A stretch of DNA of 64,000 nt from Peptoniphilus lacrimalis DSM 7455 (GCF_000378725.1 NZ_KB900371.1:62001-126000), one strand, 5' to 3'; shown: positions 9,008-19,201, counted from the stretch's first letter. Notes: generated by a model from the letters alone, not told the origin. Numbers and translations are program-made.

Positions 9008-10456
9008 TTAGTTTCTATTACCTACAAAATAAAAATCGCTTCCCTGACCTAATTTAGAATTAACTCCATAAGGAAATTTGTGCATATTCAAAATTGTCTT
9101 AACAATATAAAGACCTAGACCTGTACCAACACTTGGTCTTGTGTGATTATTTGAAACCCTATAAAATCTATCCCAAATATCTTTTATATCTTTTTCACTT
9201 ATTCCTATACCATGGTCAATACAGTGGAATTCTACTCCCTTATCAGATTCAATAATTTTTAAAATTATTTCCTTATCATCTTTAGAGTAATTTATGGCGT
9301 TATTTATAAAATTATAAATAACTTGCTCAATCTTTTTCTTATCTGCTACTATTTTTGTATTTCCATGAGTATATATTTGGAAATTGATAGGAAAGCCCTT
9401 AAAATATTTAAATCTTTCTGCAACTTTTTCCACAACTTCAGCTAAGTCAAAATCTTGCTTTTTTATATCTTCAAGCTCTGACTCAACTTTTGAAAGGTCT
9501 AATAAGTCATTAACAAGGTTTGTTAAATTGTCAGCTTCAGAAATAATTGTATTTAAATGTTCGTTTCTCATTTTTTCATTATTTCCTGAAATATCTCTTA
9601 TCATTTCACCATATGATTTTATTACAGTCAATGGAGTTTTTAAATCATGGCTTACATTAGCTATTAAATCTTTTCTAACCTCTATAGTTTTTGTCAGCTC
9701 ATCTTTTGCATAATTTAATGTTTTTGAAAGATTATCAATTTCTGTGTATTCACCTTTTTTGAAATAAACATTGTAATCTCCATCAGCAAGAGCCTTAGCT
9801 GTATTTGACATTCTTACCAAGGGTTGAGAAAGTCTTCTTGATAGAAAATAAGCTAAAAACATACCGGAAAATAAGGATAAAATTGTTACCATAAGTAGTA
9901 TCCTCTTTGTAACATCAACTGTTACATCCACAGGTTTTAGAACGGTATCAATAATTACATAATACTTTTTTCCACCATTTTCTCCCAAATATCCTGAATA
10001 AATAATTCTTGGTTCTGAGTCCTTTTCAAATCTCATGGTAGTAACTTTATACTTCAAATTTTCTCTTTCTAAAGTACCAAAAAATCTATCAAAAGTGTTC
10101 CTTGACATATAGGATTTTGAACTTTCTATCAATTGAAACCAAGTTACAGGATATATAATTGCACCATCTTCATCAAGTACAGATATTGTCAAACCTTTGG
10201 AATTTGTAAAATTTATTAAAGTGTCTTGAAAATTATCACTGTTATATTCATTTCTTAAAGTATTTCCAACTTTTGTAACTTCATGTATTTTTAGAGTTTC
10301 ATATACATAAGAAAAAAGCACAGTTTGTAAAAGCCATAAAGTTATAAGAATAATTATTGAAAATAAGGAAAAATAAGTCCATAGTTTAAAGAGAATACTA
10401 TTTTTATCAATTTTTATTTTTTTTATTTCTTTAATATTTTCATTCTCTTGTATCAA
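9008..10456 (-). CDS. Membrane sensor histidine kinase
   Basis: 482 residues. TM1 at about 23-52, an extracellular sensor region to about 180, TM2 at about 185-205, HAMP at 206-258, HisKA with the phospho-acceptor in NVSHDLKTPL (His near 270), then an HATPase domain with a conserved N-box (NFINNAINYS), HCIDHGIGI and GTGLGLYIV. Closest in architecture to ResE/CssS/WalK-type kinases without a PAS domain. The start is a TTG at 10456 with AGGAGTAGGA upstream, overlapping the response-regulator end by 17 bp. Signal unknown; the downstream dcw cluster is in a separate transcription unit. Confidence 0.93.
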   Translation of the reverse strand: MIQENENIKEIKKIKIDKNSILFKLWTYFSLFSIIILITLWLLQTVLFSYVYETLKIHEVTKVGNTLRNEYNSDNFQDTLINFTNSKGLTISVLDEDGAIIYPVTWFQLIESSKSYMSRNTFDRFFGTLERENLKYKVTTMRFEKDSEPRIIYSGYLGENGGKKYYVIIDTVLKPVDVTVDVTKRILLMVTILSLFSGMFLAYFLSRRLSQPLVRMSNTAKALADGDYNVYFKKGEYTEIDNLSKTLNYAKDELTKTIEVRKDLIANVSHDLKTPLTVIKSYGEMIRDISGNNEKMRNEHLNTIISEADNLTNLVNDLLDLSKVESELEDIKKQDFDLAEVVEKVAERFKYFKGFPINFQIYTHGNTKIVADKKKIEQVIYNFINNAINYSKDDKEIILKIIESDKGVEFHCIDHGIGISEKDIKDIWDRFYRVSNNHTRPSVGTGLGLYIVKTILNMHKFPYGVNSKLGQGSDFYFVGNRN

Positions 10457-11111
10457 ACTTATATCCTACTCCTCTTACTGTTACAATAAATTTTCTGTAA
10501 TCCTTTATTGAATTTCTAAGCATTTTTATATGAGTATCAACAGTTCTATCATCACCAAAAAAATCATAACCCCAAACTTTATTTAATAAAGTTTCTCTTG
10601 AAAGGGCTATATTTTCATTTTTAACAAGAAAAACCAAAAGGTCATATTCCTTAGGTGTCAAATCTATTTTTTCACCGTCTACAAAAACAACCCTACCACC
10701 TAAATCAATTTTTAGACCTTGAAAAATCAAATTATCGTTGTTGGTAGTTTTGTTATTTCTATTTACTATGACATTTAATCTTGCCATAAGTTCTTTTGGC
10801 GAAAATGGCTTAGTTACATAATCATCAATTCCTATTTCAAAACCAAATAACTTATCATATTCTTCCCCTCTAGCAGATAACATAAGAACAGGAATATCTT
10901 TTATTTTCTTTATTTCTTTATAAGAGGAAAATCCATCAAGTCTTGGCATCATAATATCCATAACTATTACATCAAAATCATTTTCTTTGACTTTTTCAAT
11001 AGCATCAATTCCGTCCACAGCCTCAACAACTTCATGTCCCTCAAATTCAGCATAGGTTTTTATCACTTCTCTAATTTTCTTTTCATCATCAACAACTAAT
11101 ATTCTAAACAT
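10440..11111 (-). CDS. OmpR/PhoB-family response regulator
   Basis: 223 residues: receiver domain with acidic pair DD at 8-9, phospho-acceptor Asp52 in VIVMDIMMPRLDG, Lys in VTKPFSPKEL, then a C-terminal winged helix with GYDFFGDDRTVDTHIKMLR and RGVGYKFD. It is translated just ahead of the overlapping histidine kinase, so the two form one system. AAAAAAGGTGATT precedes its ATG. Target genes cannot be deduced; the neighbouring DUF3160 gene 100 bp upstream could be co-transcribed, since no strong terminator separates them. Confidence 0.95.
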   Translation of the reverse strand: MFRILVVDDEKKIREVIKTYAEFEGHEVVEAVDGIDAIEKVKENDFDVIVMDIMMPRLDGFSSYKEIKKIKDIPVLMLSARGEEYDKLFGFEIGIDDYVTKPFSPKELMARLNVIVNRNNKTTNNDNLIFQGLKIDLGGRVVFVDGEKIDLTPKEYDLLVFLVKNENIALSRETLLNKVWGYDFFGDDRTVDTHIKMLRNSIKDYRKFIVTVRGVGYKFDTRE

Positions 11112-11212
11112 ATAATCACCTTTTTTAATTAAATAATAATATTGTGTTTATTATATGAAATAATAGTAAAAAGATAAAGGAAATCAAAAAGTATCTTCTA
11201 ATAGATAGACTA

Positions 11213-13375
11213 TCAATATCCTAAATCGTTGTAGACATTAAAGGAATAACTATTTGTAAAAGCTTCTTGTTCTAACTCATTATTTCTTAATTTTTCCCTA
11301 AATTCATCATCATTTAATCTGTTTTCAGATTGAAATTCGTAATAAGTTAGAACTGGTCCCCTGCCCATGTAGAGCTTTCCATTCAAGGCATAAACTACAT
11401 ACATATCATTTGAATATCCAAGACCAACTTCTTGAAAATCTCCTTCTTTTAATCCCCAAGTGTTTGCTGGTACCTGCATAATATCGGCAACAACAGCCAT
11501 ATCCCTTTGGGAAGAATCTTCAAGTTCCCAGAAAGCTTTAGCATTTGGATCTACAAAAGATATAAATATATTTTCCATTTCTCCTCCAATAGAAGTCAAT
11601 CTATCGTTAGCTTCCTTGGATAAAGTAGAATTTTCAAGTTCACTAACTGAACACTCAATTAGAAATTTATTCAAATCTATAAAATTGTCAAATGCCTTTA
11701 ATTGTTCCTCATCAAGTAAGTTTCTATCAGTTAAATTTTCTTTAGTGAAGTTTAAAAGATAATCAAGTCTTTCGTAAAGCTTGATATTTGGCTCAACAAA
11801 ATTACAGATTTCAACATCATAACCTCCACCCATTTCAGCAGAAACAACTTCTGAATAAAGAATGGTATCATGCTTTAAAGCTGCCCAAAGTCCCAAGGCT
11901 GAACTTAAATTTTTCTTATTCCAATTTTCATTTTGCATAAATTTTGGACTTTTATTGCCATATGTGTTAGAAAATTCCTTCATTAAGGAGAAATAACCCC
12001 TATACAAATTTTTATTATAAAAATTTTCCGGCAAGTTTTCTACTTCGTCTCTTAAATTTTGGAAAATCTTAGGATATTTATCCCATTTTTTAATATCTTC
12101 ATCCTCTTCTACAAGTTTTTGAGCTGTTTGGTTTCCAATAAGAGCCATGATTTCAATACCCTTATAAATTGGTTTTTGTGAGGGCCCATTACCACCAACA
12201 TCTACAAGTTTTTGTGCCCATTTGTTATCAATTGGTGCTTTTTGCGGAATTATAGCAAAATAATTCCCCTTAAATCCTGCTATCTCTAACTTATCCTTAT
12301 CTAAATCTTCACCAATTTTTTCTAAAACTTTCTTATCATTTAATTTGTTAATATCACTGGTCTTATCAAAATATTTCTTATAATATATTGCCATTTTAAC
12401 TGGAGATGCTTTTTCAGATTCTTCAACTAAAAAATCCAAGGTACCTACAACATCAAGATAAATTTTTGATAATTCTTCATCTTTTAAAATATTTTTAGTA
12501 GCAAGCAAAGAACCAATTATATTTCCATAATTTAGCTGATTTTCATCTTTAATATAGAATTTATTTTGTGAATATAACATATTAAGTTGAAAATATTTTT
12601 TTAAATTTTCACTCTTAGTGTAATGACCACGAACTTTAAATTGAGAATAATCAAAATCTTCTCTACTGATATTTGAAACTAAAGATTTTTCACTTCTAAT
12701 ATTTTTGTATTCATCAGATGCTAAATTAAAAATTTCTTCGTCTACCCTTAAATTATTATCTGACTTTATTAAATTATCACCTATTATAAATTCGCCCGTT
12801 TCAAAAAGTATAAGATTTTTCTTAGCTGCTTCTTTGACTGTATCATCTTTAGCTTCCGTATAATCTTTTATTGCATACTCAAGCATTTTTGAATTAAAGT
12901 TTTTCAACATTGGTAAAAACTTATCCTCTTCAATTTTTCTCAAAGTGTTGTCATAAAAAACATGATAAAGATGAACCATAGAATCAGTAGTTACAAAATT
13001 TGACATACTTAAATATTCGTTATATTCGTAAGTTTGAAAAGGCTCTTCACTGCCATAGGAATTATCAACATAAAATCCATCTTTTATAATATGTTCTTTA
13101 ACCTTATCTGGAATTGTAATTTCATCATAATAGGCTTGCAAATTTGTAATGTTAGATAAATCTTCTTTTACATCAATATTCGTATAGTTTACCTTAACAT
13201 CTCTATGAATTTCGTCCACATCCTTGATTGTATTTTTCAAGGGTGATTCTTCCATGTTTTCTTCTGCTATTTGACTTTCACCTGCAGCTGAATTTTTTTG
13301 CATTTGCTTATTATTTTTAGAACATCCACTAAAAATCAAAACAATAAAAAGAAAACTAACTAATAACTTTTTCAT
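11213..13375 (-). CDS. DUF3160-family lipoprotein, function unknown
   Basis: 720 residues from the ATG at 13375, which has AGGTGG six bases upstream; an in-frame start 42 bp earlier lacks one. Signal peptide MKKLLVSFLFIVLIFSGC ends in a lipobox with Cys18. After a low-complexity linker the protein matches the DUF3160 pattern: FQTYEYNEYLSMSNFVTTD, repeated helical segments, LWAALKHDTILYSEV followed by MGGGYD, and a C-terminal MGRGPVLTYYEF. The family is surface-anchored or secreted and uncharacterised. It overlaps the preceding gene by 20 bp, so the two are translationally coupled. Confidence 0.85.
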   Translation of the reverse strand: MKKLLVSFLFIVLIFSGCSKNNKQMQKNSAAGESQIAEENMEESPLKNTIKDVDEIHRDVKVNYTNIDVKEDLSNITNLQAYYDEITIPDKVKEHIIKDGFYVDNSYGSEEPFQTYEYNEYLSMSNFVTTDSMVHLYHVFYDNTLRKIEEDKFLPMLKNFNSKMLEYAIKDYTEAKDDTVKEAAKKNLILFETGEFIIGDNLIKSDNNLRVDEEIFNLASDEYKNIRSEKSLVSNISREDFDYSQFKVRGHYTKSENLKKYFQLNMLYSQNKFYIKDENQLNYGNIIGSLLATKNILKDEELSKIYLDVVGTLDFLVEESEKASPVKMAIYYKKYFDKTSDINKLNDKKVLEKIGEDLDKDKLEIAGFKGNYFAIIPQKAPIDNKWAQKLVDVGGNGPSQKPIYKGIEIMALIGNQTAQKLVEEDEDIKKWDKYPKIFQNLRDEVENLPENFYNKNLYRGYFSLMKEFSNTYGNKSPKFMQNENWNKKNLSSALGLWAALKHDTILYSEVVSAEMGGGYDVEICNFVEPNIKLYERLDYLLNFTKENLTDRNLLDEEQLKAFDNFIDLNKFLIECSVSELENSTLSKEANDRLTSIGGEMENIFISFVDPNAKAFWELEDSSQRDMAVVADIMQVPANTWGLKEGDFQEVGLGYSNDMYVVYALNGKLYMGRGPVLTYYEFQSENRLNDDEFREKLRNNELEQEAFTNSYSFNVYNDLGY

Positions 13376-13958
13376 ATATTTTCCACCTTCCTTTATCCTT
13401 AACAAGGATATTCCCATTTTTAAACTTTATATCTTCATATTTTTCCAAATTATAAGTATAAATTCTTTTAAAAGAAAATTTATCATATATGTAAACTTCT
13501 ACATTTTTACTATTTCTAGTCTTTAAGATAGCATAAATTTTTGAAATATTTTCTTTTTTTACCATGTAATCTAATAAGGGTTTACTGAGCCTTGATGAGC
13601 GATATTTAGGGACGAATTTATCTGTAAAATTATAAATAAATATCCTCTTTGCCATAACTCTGTGATGAGGAGATTTCTTGTAGACACCAAAAATAATCTC
13701 TTGGGTCTTTTCCTTATCCATTTGACAAATATCAACTTTAAAAATATTAAATTTATTTTTGCCCTTTAATTTTATCTTGAAGCCAGCCGCTGGAACTGAT
13801 ATTGTATTGGCATAATTAGAAAATCTTGGTCCAAGACATATAACTTCATCTTCCATATTATTATTTCTAATAAAACCCTTGTCCTTATATTTTGGAACTT
13901 CCTTTGCATTGAAGAAAAAAATTATTAAAATTAAAAAAATAAAAAATAACCTTTTCAT
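13356..13958 (-). CDS. Secreted or membrane-anchored protein, unrecognised
   Basis: 200 residues with an N-terminal hydrophobic segment (MKRLFFIFLILIIFFFNA), either an uncleaved anchor or a signal peptide. The rest is basic and hydrophilic, with predicted beta character (FNIFKVDICQMDKEKTQEII, VYIYDKFSFKRIYTYNLEKY). I recognise no family. GGAG lies only two bases before the ATG, so initiation may be weak. It is the first gene of a two-gene unit with the DUF3160 lipoprotein, which suggests the two act together at the cell surface. Confidence 0.7.
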   Translation of the reverse strand: MKRLFFIFLILIIFFFNAKEVPKYKDKGFIRNNNMEDEVICLGPRFSNYANTISVPAAGFKIKLKGKNKFNIFKVDICQMDKEKTQEIIFGVYKKSPHHRVMAKRIFIYNFTDKFVPKYRSSRLSKPLLDYMVKKENISKIYAILKTRNSKNVEVYIYDKFSFKRIYTYNLEKYEDIKFKNGNILVKDKGRWKIYEKVIS

Positions 13959-14030
13959 AACTCCATCATATCATTTTTAGATATTTCTTACAAACACAAA
14001 TATTTTTTAATCTTTCTGATTTTTCACAAG

Positions 14031-14053
14031 AAAAAAGCTGCCTTAAGCAGCTT
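14031..14053 (-). terminator. Terminator after gatB
   Basis: Stem AAGCTGC/GCAGCTT (14035-14041 and 14047-14053), loop CTTAA, with six T residues following on the minus strand (14036-14031). It sits just past the gatB stop and closes the long SLH-tcdA-pcrA-ligA-gatCAB run. Confidence 0.85.
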
Positions 14054-14059
14054 AAAAAT

Positions 14060-15487
14060 TTATTTATTTAATTTTTCGTTTAAAAGTTTATTTACAATCT
14101 GAGGATTGGCTTTTCCATGTGATTCTTTCATGACTTGACCTACCAAAAATCCTAAAGCTCTATTCTTTCCATTCTTAAAATCTTCTATGGATTGAGGGTT
14201 TGAGGATAAGACCTTATCAACAATTTTTTCAATTTCACTTGAATCAGAAATTTGAACCAAACCTAAATCTTCAATAATTTCGTTGCACTTCTTACCAGTT
14301 TCAAACATCTCTCTTAAAACTTTTTTACCTGCATTATTATTAATTTTATTTGATTTTATAGCCTTCAACAGTTCAATAAATTCCTTGTCTTCAAAAGGCA
14401 ATTCAAATTTTTCGTTATTTTCAATATCAATTCTTCTTAAAATTTCAGTCAAAGTCCAGTTCGAAAGCATATTATAATCATAAAATTCCTTGGCGATTTT
14501 TTCAAAAAATTCAGATAATTCTTTTGATGATGTTAAGATATTTGAATCATATTCATTGAGATTATATTCTTTTTTAAATCTTTCCTTTTTAGCATCAGGA
14601 AGTTCCGGCATACGGGATAAAATTTCTTTTATATCATCATCACTTATAACAACTGGTGGCAAATCTCCTTCGGGAGCAAACCTATAATCAGAAACTGTAT
14701 ATTTTACCCTCATCAATATTGTTTCATTTTTTGCATCATCCCAACGCCTTGTTGTTCTGATCTCGTCAATATTTTCTTCAAGAATTTTTTTGTGTCTTTG
14801 AACTTCAAAATCTATTGCCTTTTCAACACCTCTAAAAGAGTTGATGTTTTTTACTTCTGTAACAGCAGTTTTTTTACCGCTTTCTTTATCCTTTATATTG
14901 ACATTAACATCACATCTCAAGGAACCTTCTTCCATCTTGCAATCAGAAATTCCTAAAAATGTTAGAGTATTTTTTAATTTTTCTAGAAATGCTCTAGCTT
15001 CTTGTCCTGAAGACATATCTGGCTTTGTTACAATTTCAATAAGAGGAACTCCACACCTGTTATAGTCCATTAAAGTTTCTCCCTCTTCTGTGTGCAAACT
15101 CTTACCAGTATCTTCTTCCATTTGTATTCTAAAGATTCCTATTTTTTTCTTTTGATCCCCAACTTCAATTTCAAGGTATCCATTTTCACATATGGGTTTG
15201 TCATTTTGTGTAATTTGAAATCCCTTTGTTAGATCCGGATAAAAATAATTTTTTCTATCAAATTTAGATTTATTATTAATCTTACAATTCAAAGCATTTG
15301 CCGCCATTACAGCATAATTTAAAACATTTCTATTTAAAACAGGCATTGCTCCAGGAAGTGCTAAACATACGGGGCATACTCTTGTGTTGGGTTCCCCGCC
15401 AAAGGAATTTTCACAGCTACAAAATGCCTTAGTTTTAGTAGATAATTCAACGTGTATTTCTAAACCTACTATTGTTTCATAACTCAT
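14060..15487 (-). CDS. gatB: Asp/Glu-tRNA amidotransferase subunit GatB
   Basis: Kinase/tRNA-binding subunit of GatCAB, which converts Glu-tRNA(Gln) or Asp-tRNA(Asn) to the amide form. 475 residues beginning with the family signature VGLEIHVELSTKTKAFCSC. A Cys pair in RVCPVCLALPGAMP completes the zinc site. The GVPLIEIVTKPDM and EVKNINSFRGVEKAI motifs are present, and the C-terminal YqeY-like domain ends GQVMKESHGKANP. It overlaps gatA by four bases. Normal length; nothing odd. Confidence 0.97.
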   Translation of the reverse strand: MSYETIVGLEIHVELSTKTKAFCSCENSFGGEPNTRVCPVCLALPGAMPVLNRNVLNYAVMAANALNCKINNKSKFDRKNYFYPDLTKGFQITQNDKPICENGYLEIEVGDQKKKIGIFRIQMEEDTGKSLHTEEGETLMDYNRCGVPLIEIVTKPDMSSGQEARAFLEKLKNTLTFLGISDCKMEEGSLRCDVNVNIKDKESGKKTAVTEVKNINSFRGVEKAIDFEVQRHKKILEENIDEIRTTRRWDDAKNETILMRVKYTVSDYRFAPEGDLPPVVISDDDIKEILSRMPELPDAKKERFKKEYNLNEYDSNILTSSKELSEFFEKIAKEFYDYNMLSNWTLTEILRRIDIENNEKFELPFEDKEFIELLKAIKSNKINNNAGKKVLREMFETGKKCNEIIEDLGLVQISDSSEIEKIVDKVLSSNPQSIEDFKNGKNRALGFLVGQVMKESHGKANPQIVNKLLNEKLNK

Positions 15488-16926
15488 AATAAACTCCTTT
15501 CAAATCCAAAAGCTGCATTCAATAATTCTCTATCTTTAAATCTTTTTGCTGTAAATTCTATACCTACTGAAAGCCCCTTTTCATTTTTTGGCATAGGTAT
15601 AGAAATTGAAGGAGAACCTACCATATTTGCAGGAATTGTAAATAAATCTCCTTGATAAATCTCAACAGGTGACATATTGTTGTCAATTTTAAAAGGATGG
15701 ATGGGATATGTTGGACAGATCATAATATCATAATCTTTAAACATTTTTTCCATATCTCTTTTTATAAGTCCACGAACTCTTAGAGCCTTATAATAAAATT
15801 CGTCAGCTAAATCCAAAGATAAAATATGAGTTCCGATCATAATTCTCCTTTTAACTTCCTCTCCGAATCCCTCTGCTCTTGATTTCCTATACATTTCTTC
15901 AATATTTGAAAAATCATCAGCCCTATGACCATAGATTACTGAATCAAACCTTGCCATATTTGATGCGATTTCTCCATTAACTAAAATATGATATGTTTCT
16001 ATCACATATTTTAAAGATTCAATAGGATATTCTTCAACTATTGCACCATTTTTAAGTAAAATATCAATGGCTTTGTCAAATTCAGCCTTTACATCTTTAT
16101 CTAAATCCATATCCATGTATATAGATGGTATAGCAACCTTTAATCCCTTTAAATTATCAATTACATTTTCGTAAGAAAATTCTTCTTTAAGAGATGGATT
16201 TCCAACAGATGTCGCATCTTTTTCATCTCTTCCTTCTAACATTTGTAAAAGCATAGCAGTATCGCTGACATTTTTACCAATAACACCAACTTGGTCAAAG
16301 GTATTTGCCATTGAAGAAACTCCATATCTTGAAATTGTACCATAAGTTGGTTTCATTCCGACTAATCCACAAAAAGATGAAGGTTCTCTAACACTTCCCC
16401 CTGTATCAGTACCAAGAGAAATAGCTGCCATTTTTCCAGCAACAGAAGCAGCAGATCCACCTGAAGAACCTCCTGATACTAAAGAAGTATCCAAAGGATT
16501 TTTTGTAACTCCAAAATAAGAAGTTTTTGTGCTGGCTCCCATAGCAAACTCATCAAGATTTACCTTTCCTAAAATAATTCCGTTATTTTCCTTTATTTTT
16601 TTTACAACTTCTGCATCATAAGGGCTAACATAATTTTCAAGCATTTTTGATGCACAAGTCATCCTTAAACCCTTAACTGCAATATTATCTTTAATTGAAA
16701 TTGGAATCCCAGCCAAAGATGTCAATTCATCCCTATTTTTAAATTTTTCGTCTATTTCTTTTGCTTGTTTTAAGGCTTCTTCTTCGTTAAGGCTGATATA
16801 AGCATTGATTTTGGAATCTTTTTCTTTTATTTCTTTAAAATATTCTTTTGTTACTTCTACAACGCTAAAATCTCTATTTCTATAGCCGTTTGCTAAATCC
16901 TTAACTGTTAAATCAACAATTCTCAT
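15484..16926 (-). CDS. gatA: Asp/Glu-tRNA amidotransferase subunit GatA
   Basis: Glutaminase subunit of GatCAB, an amidase-signature enzyme releasing ammonia from glutamine. In 480 residues the Ser-cisSer-Lys triad is visible: Lys in PISIKDNIAVKG near 78, and the serines in SGGSSGGSAASVAGK and DTGGSVREPSSFCG near 150-180. C-terminal signature CPTYPIHPFKI and GSPSISIPMP. It lies 6 bp from gatC and overlaps gatB, as in most Firmicutes. Confidence 0.97.
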   Translation of the reverse strand: MRIVDLTVKDLANGYRNRDFSVVEVTKEYFKEIKEKDSKINAYISLNEEEALKQAKEIDEKFKNRDELTSLAGIPISIKDNIAVKGLRMTCASKMLENYVSPYDAEVVKKIKENNGIILGKVNLDEFAMGASTKTSYFGVTKNPLDTSLVSGGSSGGSAASVAGKMAAISLGTDTGGSVREPSSFCGLVGMKPTYGTISRYGVSSMANTFDQVGVIGKNVSDTAMLLQMLEGRDEKDATSVGNPSLKEEFSYENVIDNLKGLKVAIPSIYMDMDLDKDVKAEFDKAIDILLKNGAIVEEYPIESLKYVIETYHILVNGEIASNMARFDSVIYGHRADDFSNIEEMYRKSRAEGFGEEVKRRIMIGTHILSLDLADEFYYKALRVRGLIKRDMEKMFKDYDIMICPTYPIHPFKIDNNMSPVEIYQGDLFTIPANMVGSPSISIPMPKNEKGLSVGIEFTAKRFKDRELLNAAFGFERSLL

Positions 16927-16932
16927 ATAAAA

Positions 16933-17214
16933 TCACTCCACAAACTTTAACAACTTAAAATAGCCGTATTTTTCTGAGGCTGTATTTGCAGTTGCCTCTT
17001 CCTTTGACATTGACTTCTTAATTTCATCATTTCTCAAATTATTTTCTGTGCCATTAACTTGAAAAACTTCATCCAAACCTTCGGTATCAATATTCTTAAT
17101 TTTTTCTACCAATTCCATGTTTTCTTTAAAATTTTTTTCAAAGCCTTTTAATTCTTCTTCAGTAAAAGCAATTTGTGCAATATCAGCAATATGCTTTATT
17201 TCATCTCTAGTCAT
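16933..17214 (-). CDS. gatC: Asp/Glu-tRNA amidotransferase subunit GatC
   Basis: Small subunit (93 residues) that stabilises GatA on GatB. Sequence starts MTRDEIKHIADIAQIAFTEEE, the typical GatC helix, and ends with ASEKYGYFKLLKFVE. The ATG at 17214 is chosen because GGAGGTGGAC lies immediately before it; the upstream in-frame TTG at 17226 has none. The start overlaps the end of ligA by eight bases. Confidence 0.94.
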   Translation of the reverse strand: MTRDEIKHIADIAQIAFTEEELKGFEKNFKENMELVEKIKNIDTEGLDEVFQVNGTENNLRNDEIKKSMSKEEATANTASEKYGYFKLLKFVE

Positions 17215-19201
17215 GTCCACCTCCAAGAATTTTATTCAATTCTTCTTCATTTAAAATTTCTACAGATAATTCCCTAGCTTTATCATATTTAGAACCAGGA
17301 TTTTCACCTACAATTAAAAAGTCCGTATTTTTTGAAACGCTTGAGCTAACCTTGGCTCCGTTATTAATAAGTTCTTCTTCTAATTCTTTTCTCTTACGAG
17401 ATAGGCTTCCTGTTATAACAACAGTTTTACCTTCAAATTTTAAATCTTTATTTAAATTTTCTTCATAAACTACCTTAATTCCATAGGAAAATAGTTTTTG
17501 TAGACCGTCTTTTATATGGTCATCTGCAAAGAAATTAATAATTTCTTTTGCAGTTATAGGACCTATATCTCCAACTTCTATCAAATCATCAAAACTTGCC
17601 TTGGAAAATGCCATGAAATTTTTATAATGCTTAGCCAAATCCCTTGCAGTTTTAATTCCCACATTAGCTATACCTATGGCATAAATAAAGTTTGAAAGAA
17701 AAGGATTTTTTGAATTTTCTATAGCTTCTAACAAATTCTTAGTCTTCTTTTCTTTAAATCCCTCAAGCTTTATTATATCATCATATTTTAAATTATAAAT
17801 ATCTGGAATTTCTTTTAAGCCTAATTCGTCCATAAATTTCTCTATAGTTTTTTCACTAAAACCGTTAATGTTCATAGCATCTCTTGATGCAAAATGAACA
17901 AGTCTTGATACCAACTGTGGTCTACAAGATAAAGTATTTGGACAAAAGATGTGAACACCATCTTGAAATAAATGAGCACCACAAGCTGGACAAACTTCTG
18001 GTCTTTTAATAGCAAAAGTTTTTTCATCACTTGGCAAAACCCCTAAAATTTCAGGAATAACATCATTTGACCTTCTTATTAAAATATTAGAATTAAGCCT
18101 TAATTTTTTTCTGTTTATATCATCAAAATTATTTAATGTTGCTCTTTTTATTGTAACTCCATCAATCTCTACAGGTTCTATTATAGCAGATGGTGTTACT
18201 TTTGATGACCTTCCCACATTCCAAACAACTTCAAGCAACTTGGACTCTGCAATTTCAGCCTCAAACTTATAAGCTATAGACCATCTGGGAAATTTTTGTG
18301 TGAAAGATAAAATCTCCCTTGTCCTAAAATCATTAATTTTTATAGTAACTCCATCAATTTGTATGGGTAAATCCTTCCTGATGTCAGCTATATAATTTAT
18401 CTTTTCTTGAACATCTTTGAAAGATTTTACCTTGTAATTGTATTTAGAAACTAAAAATCCCTGACTCTTTAAAAATTCTTTCATTTCTACATCGTCTTTA
18501 AAATTTTTACCTTCTATATAATTTACATTATAAAAATATGCAGTTAAATTTCTAGCCTTAGTTTCTTTAGGATCTAAATTTCTCAAAGCACCAGCCGCAG
18601 CATTTCTTGCATTTTTTAACTTTTCACTAGCTTTTTTATTATATTCTTCCAGAGATTTTAAAGGCATAAGACCTTCTCCTTGAATTTCCACAAGTCCTTT
18701 ATAATCTATGGAAAGAGGTATTGAATTTATAGTTTTTACTTGGCTAGTTATAACCTCTCCTATCAAACCATTACCTCTGGTGGTTGCCATTTTTAAATAT
18801 CCATCTTCATAGGTTAAATTAATTGTTAAACCATCAAATTTAAGCTCCAAAATAAGCTCCATTTCACTAAGCTTATCTTCATGACTTTCATTATAATTTT
18901 CTATGAAATTTTTATTTTTTTCAATCCAGTCCCTAAGTTCAGCAAAACTTTGTGCCTTATTCATAGAGTATAGGGGATTTAAGTGCTTATGTTTTTGAAA
19001 GCTTTTTAATATTTGTCCACCAACCCTTGTTGTAGGAGAATCTGCTAAAACTATATTCTCCTCTTTTTCCAAGTTCACAAGTTCATCATACATTCTGTCA
19101 TAAACTTTATCATCAATAAGAGATTTATCTAAGGTGTAATAATAATATCCATATCTATTAAGTTCTTTAACGAGCTTTTGCATTTTTTCAGATGCTTGCA
19201 T
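17207..19201 (-). CDS. ligA: NAD-dependent DNA ligase LigA
   Basis: Seals nicks in replication and repair using NAD+. 664 residues with domain Ia, the adenylation site ELKFDGLTIN (Lys near 120), GRSSKVTPSAIIEPV of the OB domain, a four-Cys zinc finger (CPACGAH ... CPNTLSC), helix-hairpin-helix repeats and a C-terminal BRCT domain (FEGKTVVITGSL). The ATG at 19201 overlaps the pcrA stop as TGATG and has GAGGTGA at the right distance. pcrA-ligA linkage is the usual Firmicute arrangement. Confidence 0.97.
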   Translation of the reverse strand: MQASEKMQKLVKELNRYGYYYYTLDKSLIDDKVYDRMYDELVNLEKEENIVLADSPTTRVGGQILKSFQKHKHLNPLYSMNKAQSFAELRDWIEKNKNFIENYNESHEDKLSEMELILELKFDGLTINLTYEDGYLKMATTRGNGLIGEVITSQVKTINSIPLSIDYKGLVEIQGEGLMPLKSLEEYNKKASEKLKNARNAAAGALRNLDPKETKARNLTAYFYNVNYIEGKNFKDDVEMKEFLKSQGFLVSKYNYKVKSFKDVQEKINYIADIRKDLPIQIDGVTIKINDFRTREILSFTQKFPRWSIAYKFEAEIAESKLLEVVWNVGRSSKVTPSAIIEPVEIDGVTIKRATLNNFDDINRKKLRLNSNILIRRSNDVIPEILGVLPSDEKTFAIKRPEVCPACGAHLFQDGVHIFCPNTLSCRPQLVSRLVHFASRDAMNINGFSEKTIEKFMDELGLKEIPDIYNLKYDDIIKLEGFKEKKTKNLLEAIENSKNPFLSNFIYAIGIANVGIKTARDLAKHYKNFMAFSKASFDDLIEVGDIGPITAKEIINFFADDHIKDGLQKLFSYGIKVVYEENLNKDLKFEGKTVVITGSLSRKRKELEEELINNGAKVSSSVSKNTDFLIVGENPGSKYDKARELSVEILNEEELNKILGGGHD

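Noticed and set aside
11195-11212. Small hairpins between DUF3160 and the response regulator gene
   Set aside because: Stems of only five pairs, A+T-rich; not enough for a terminator call, so read-through remains open.
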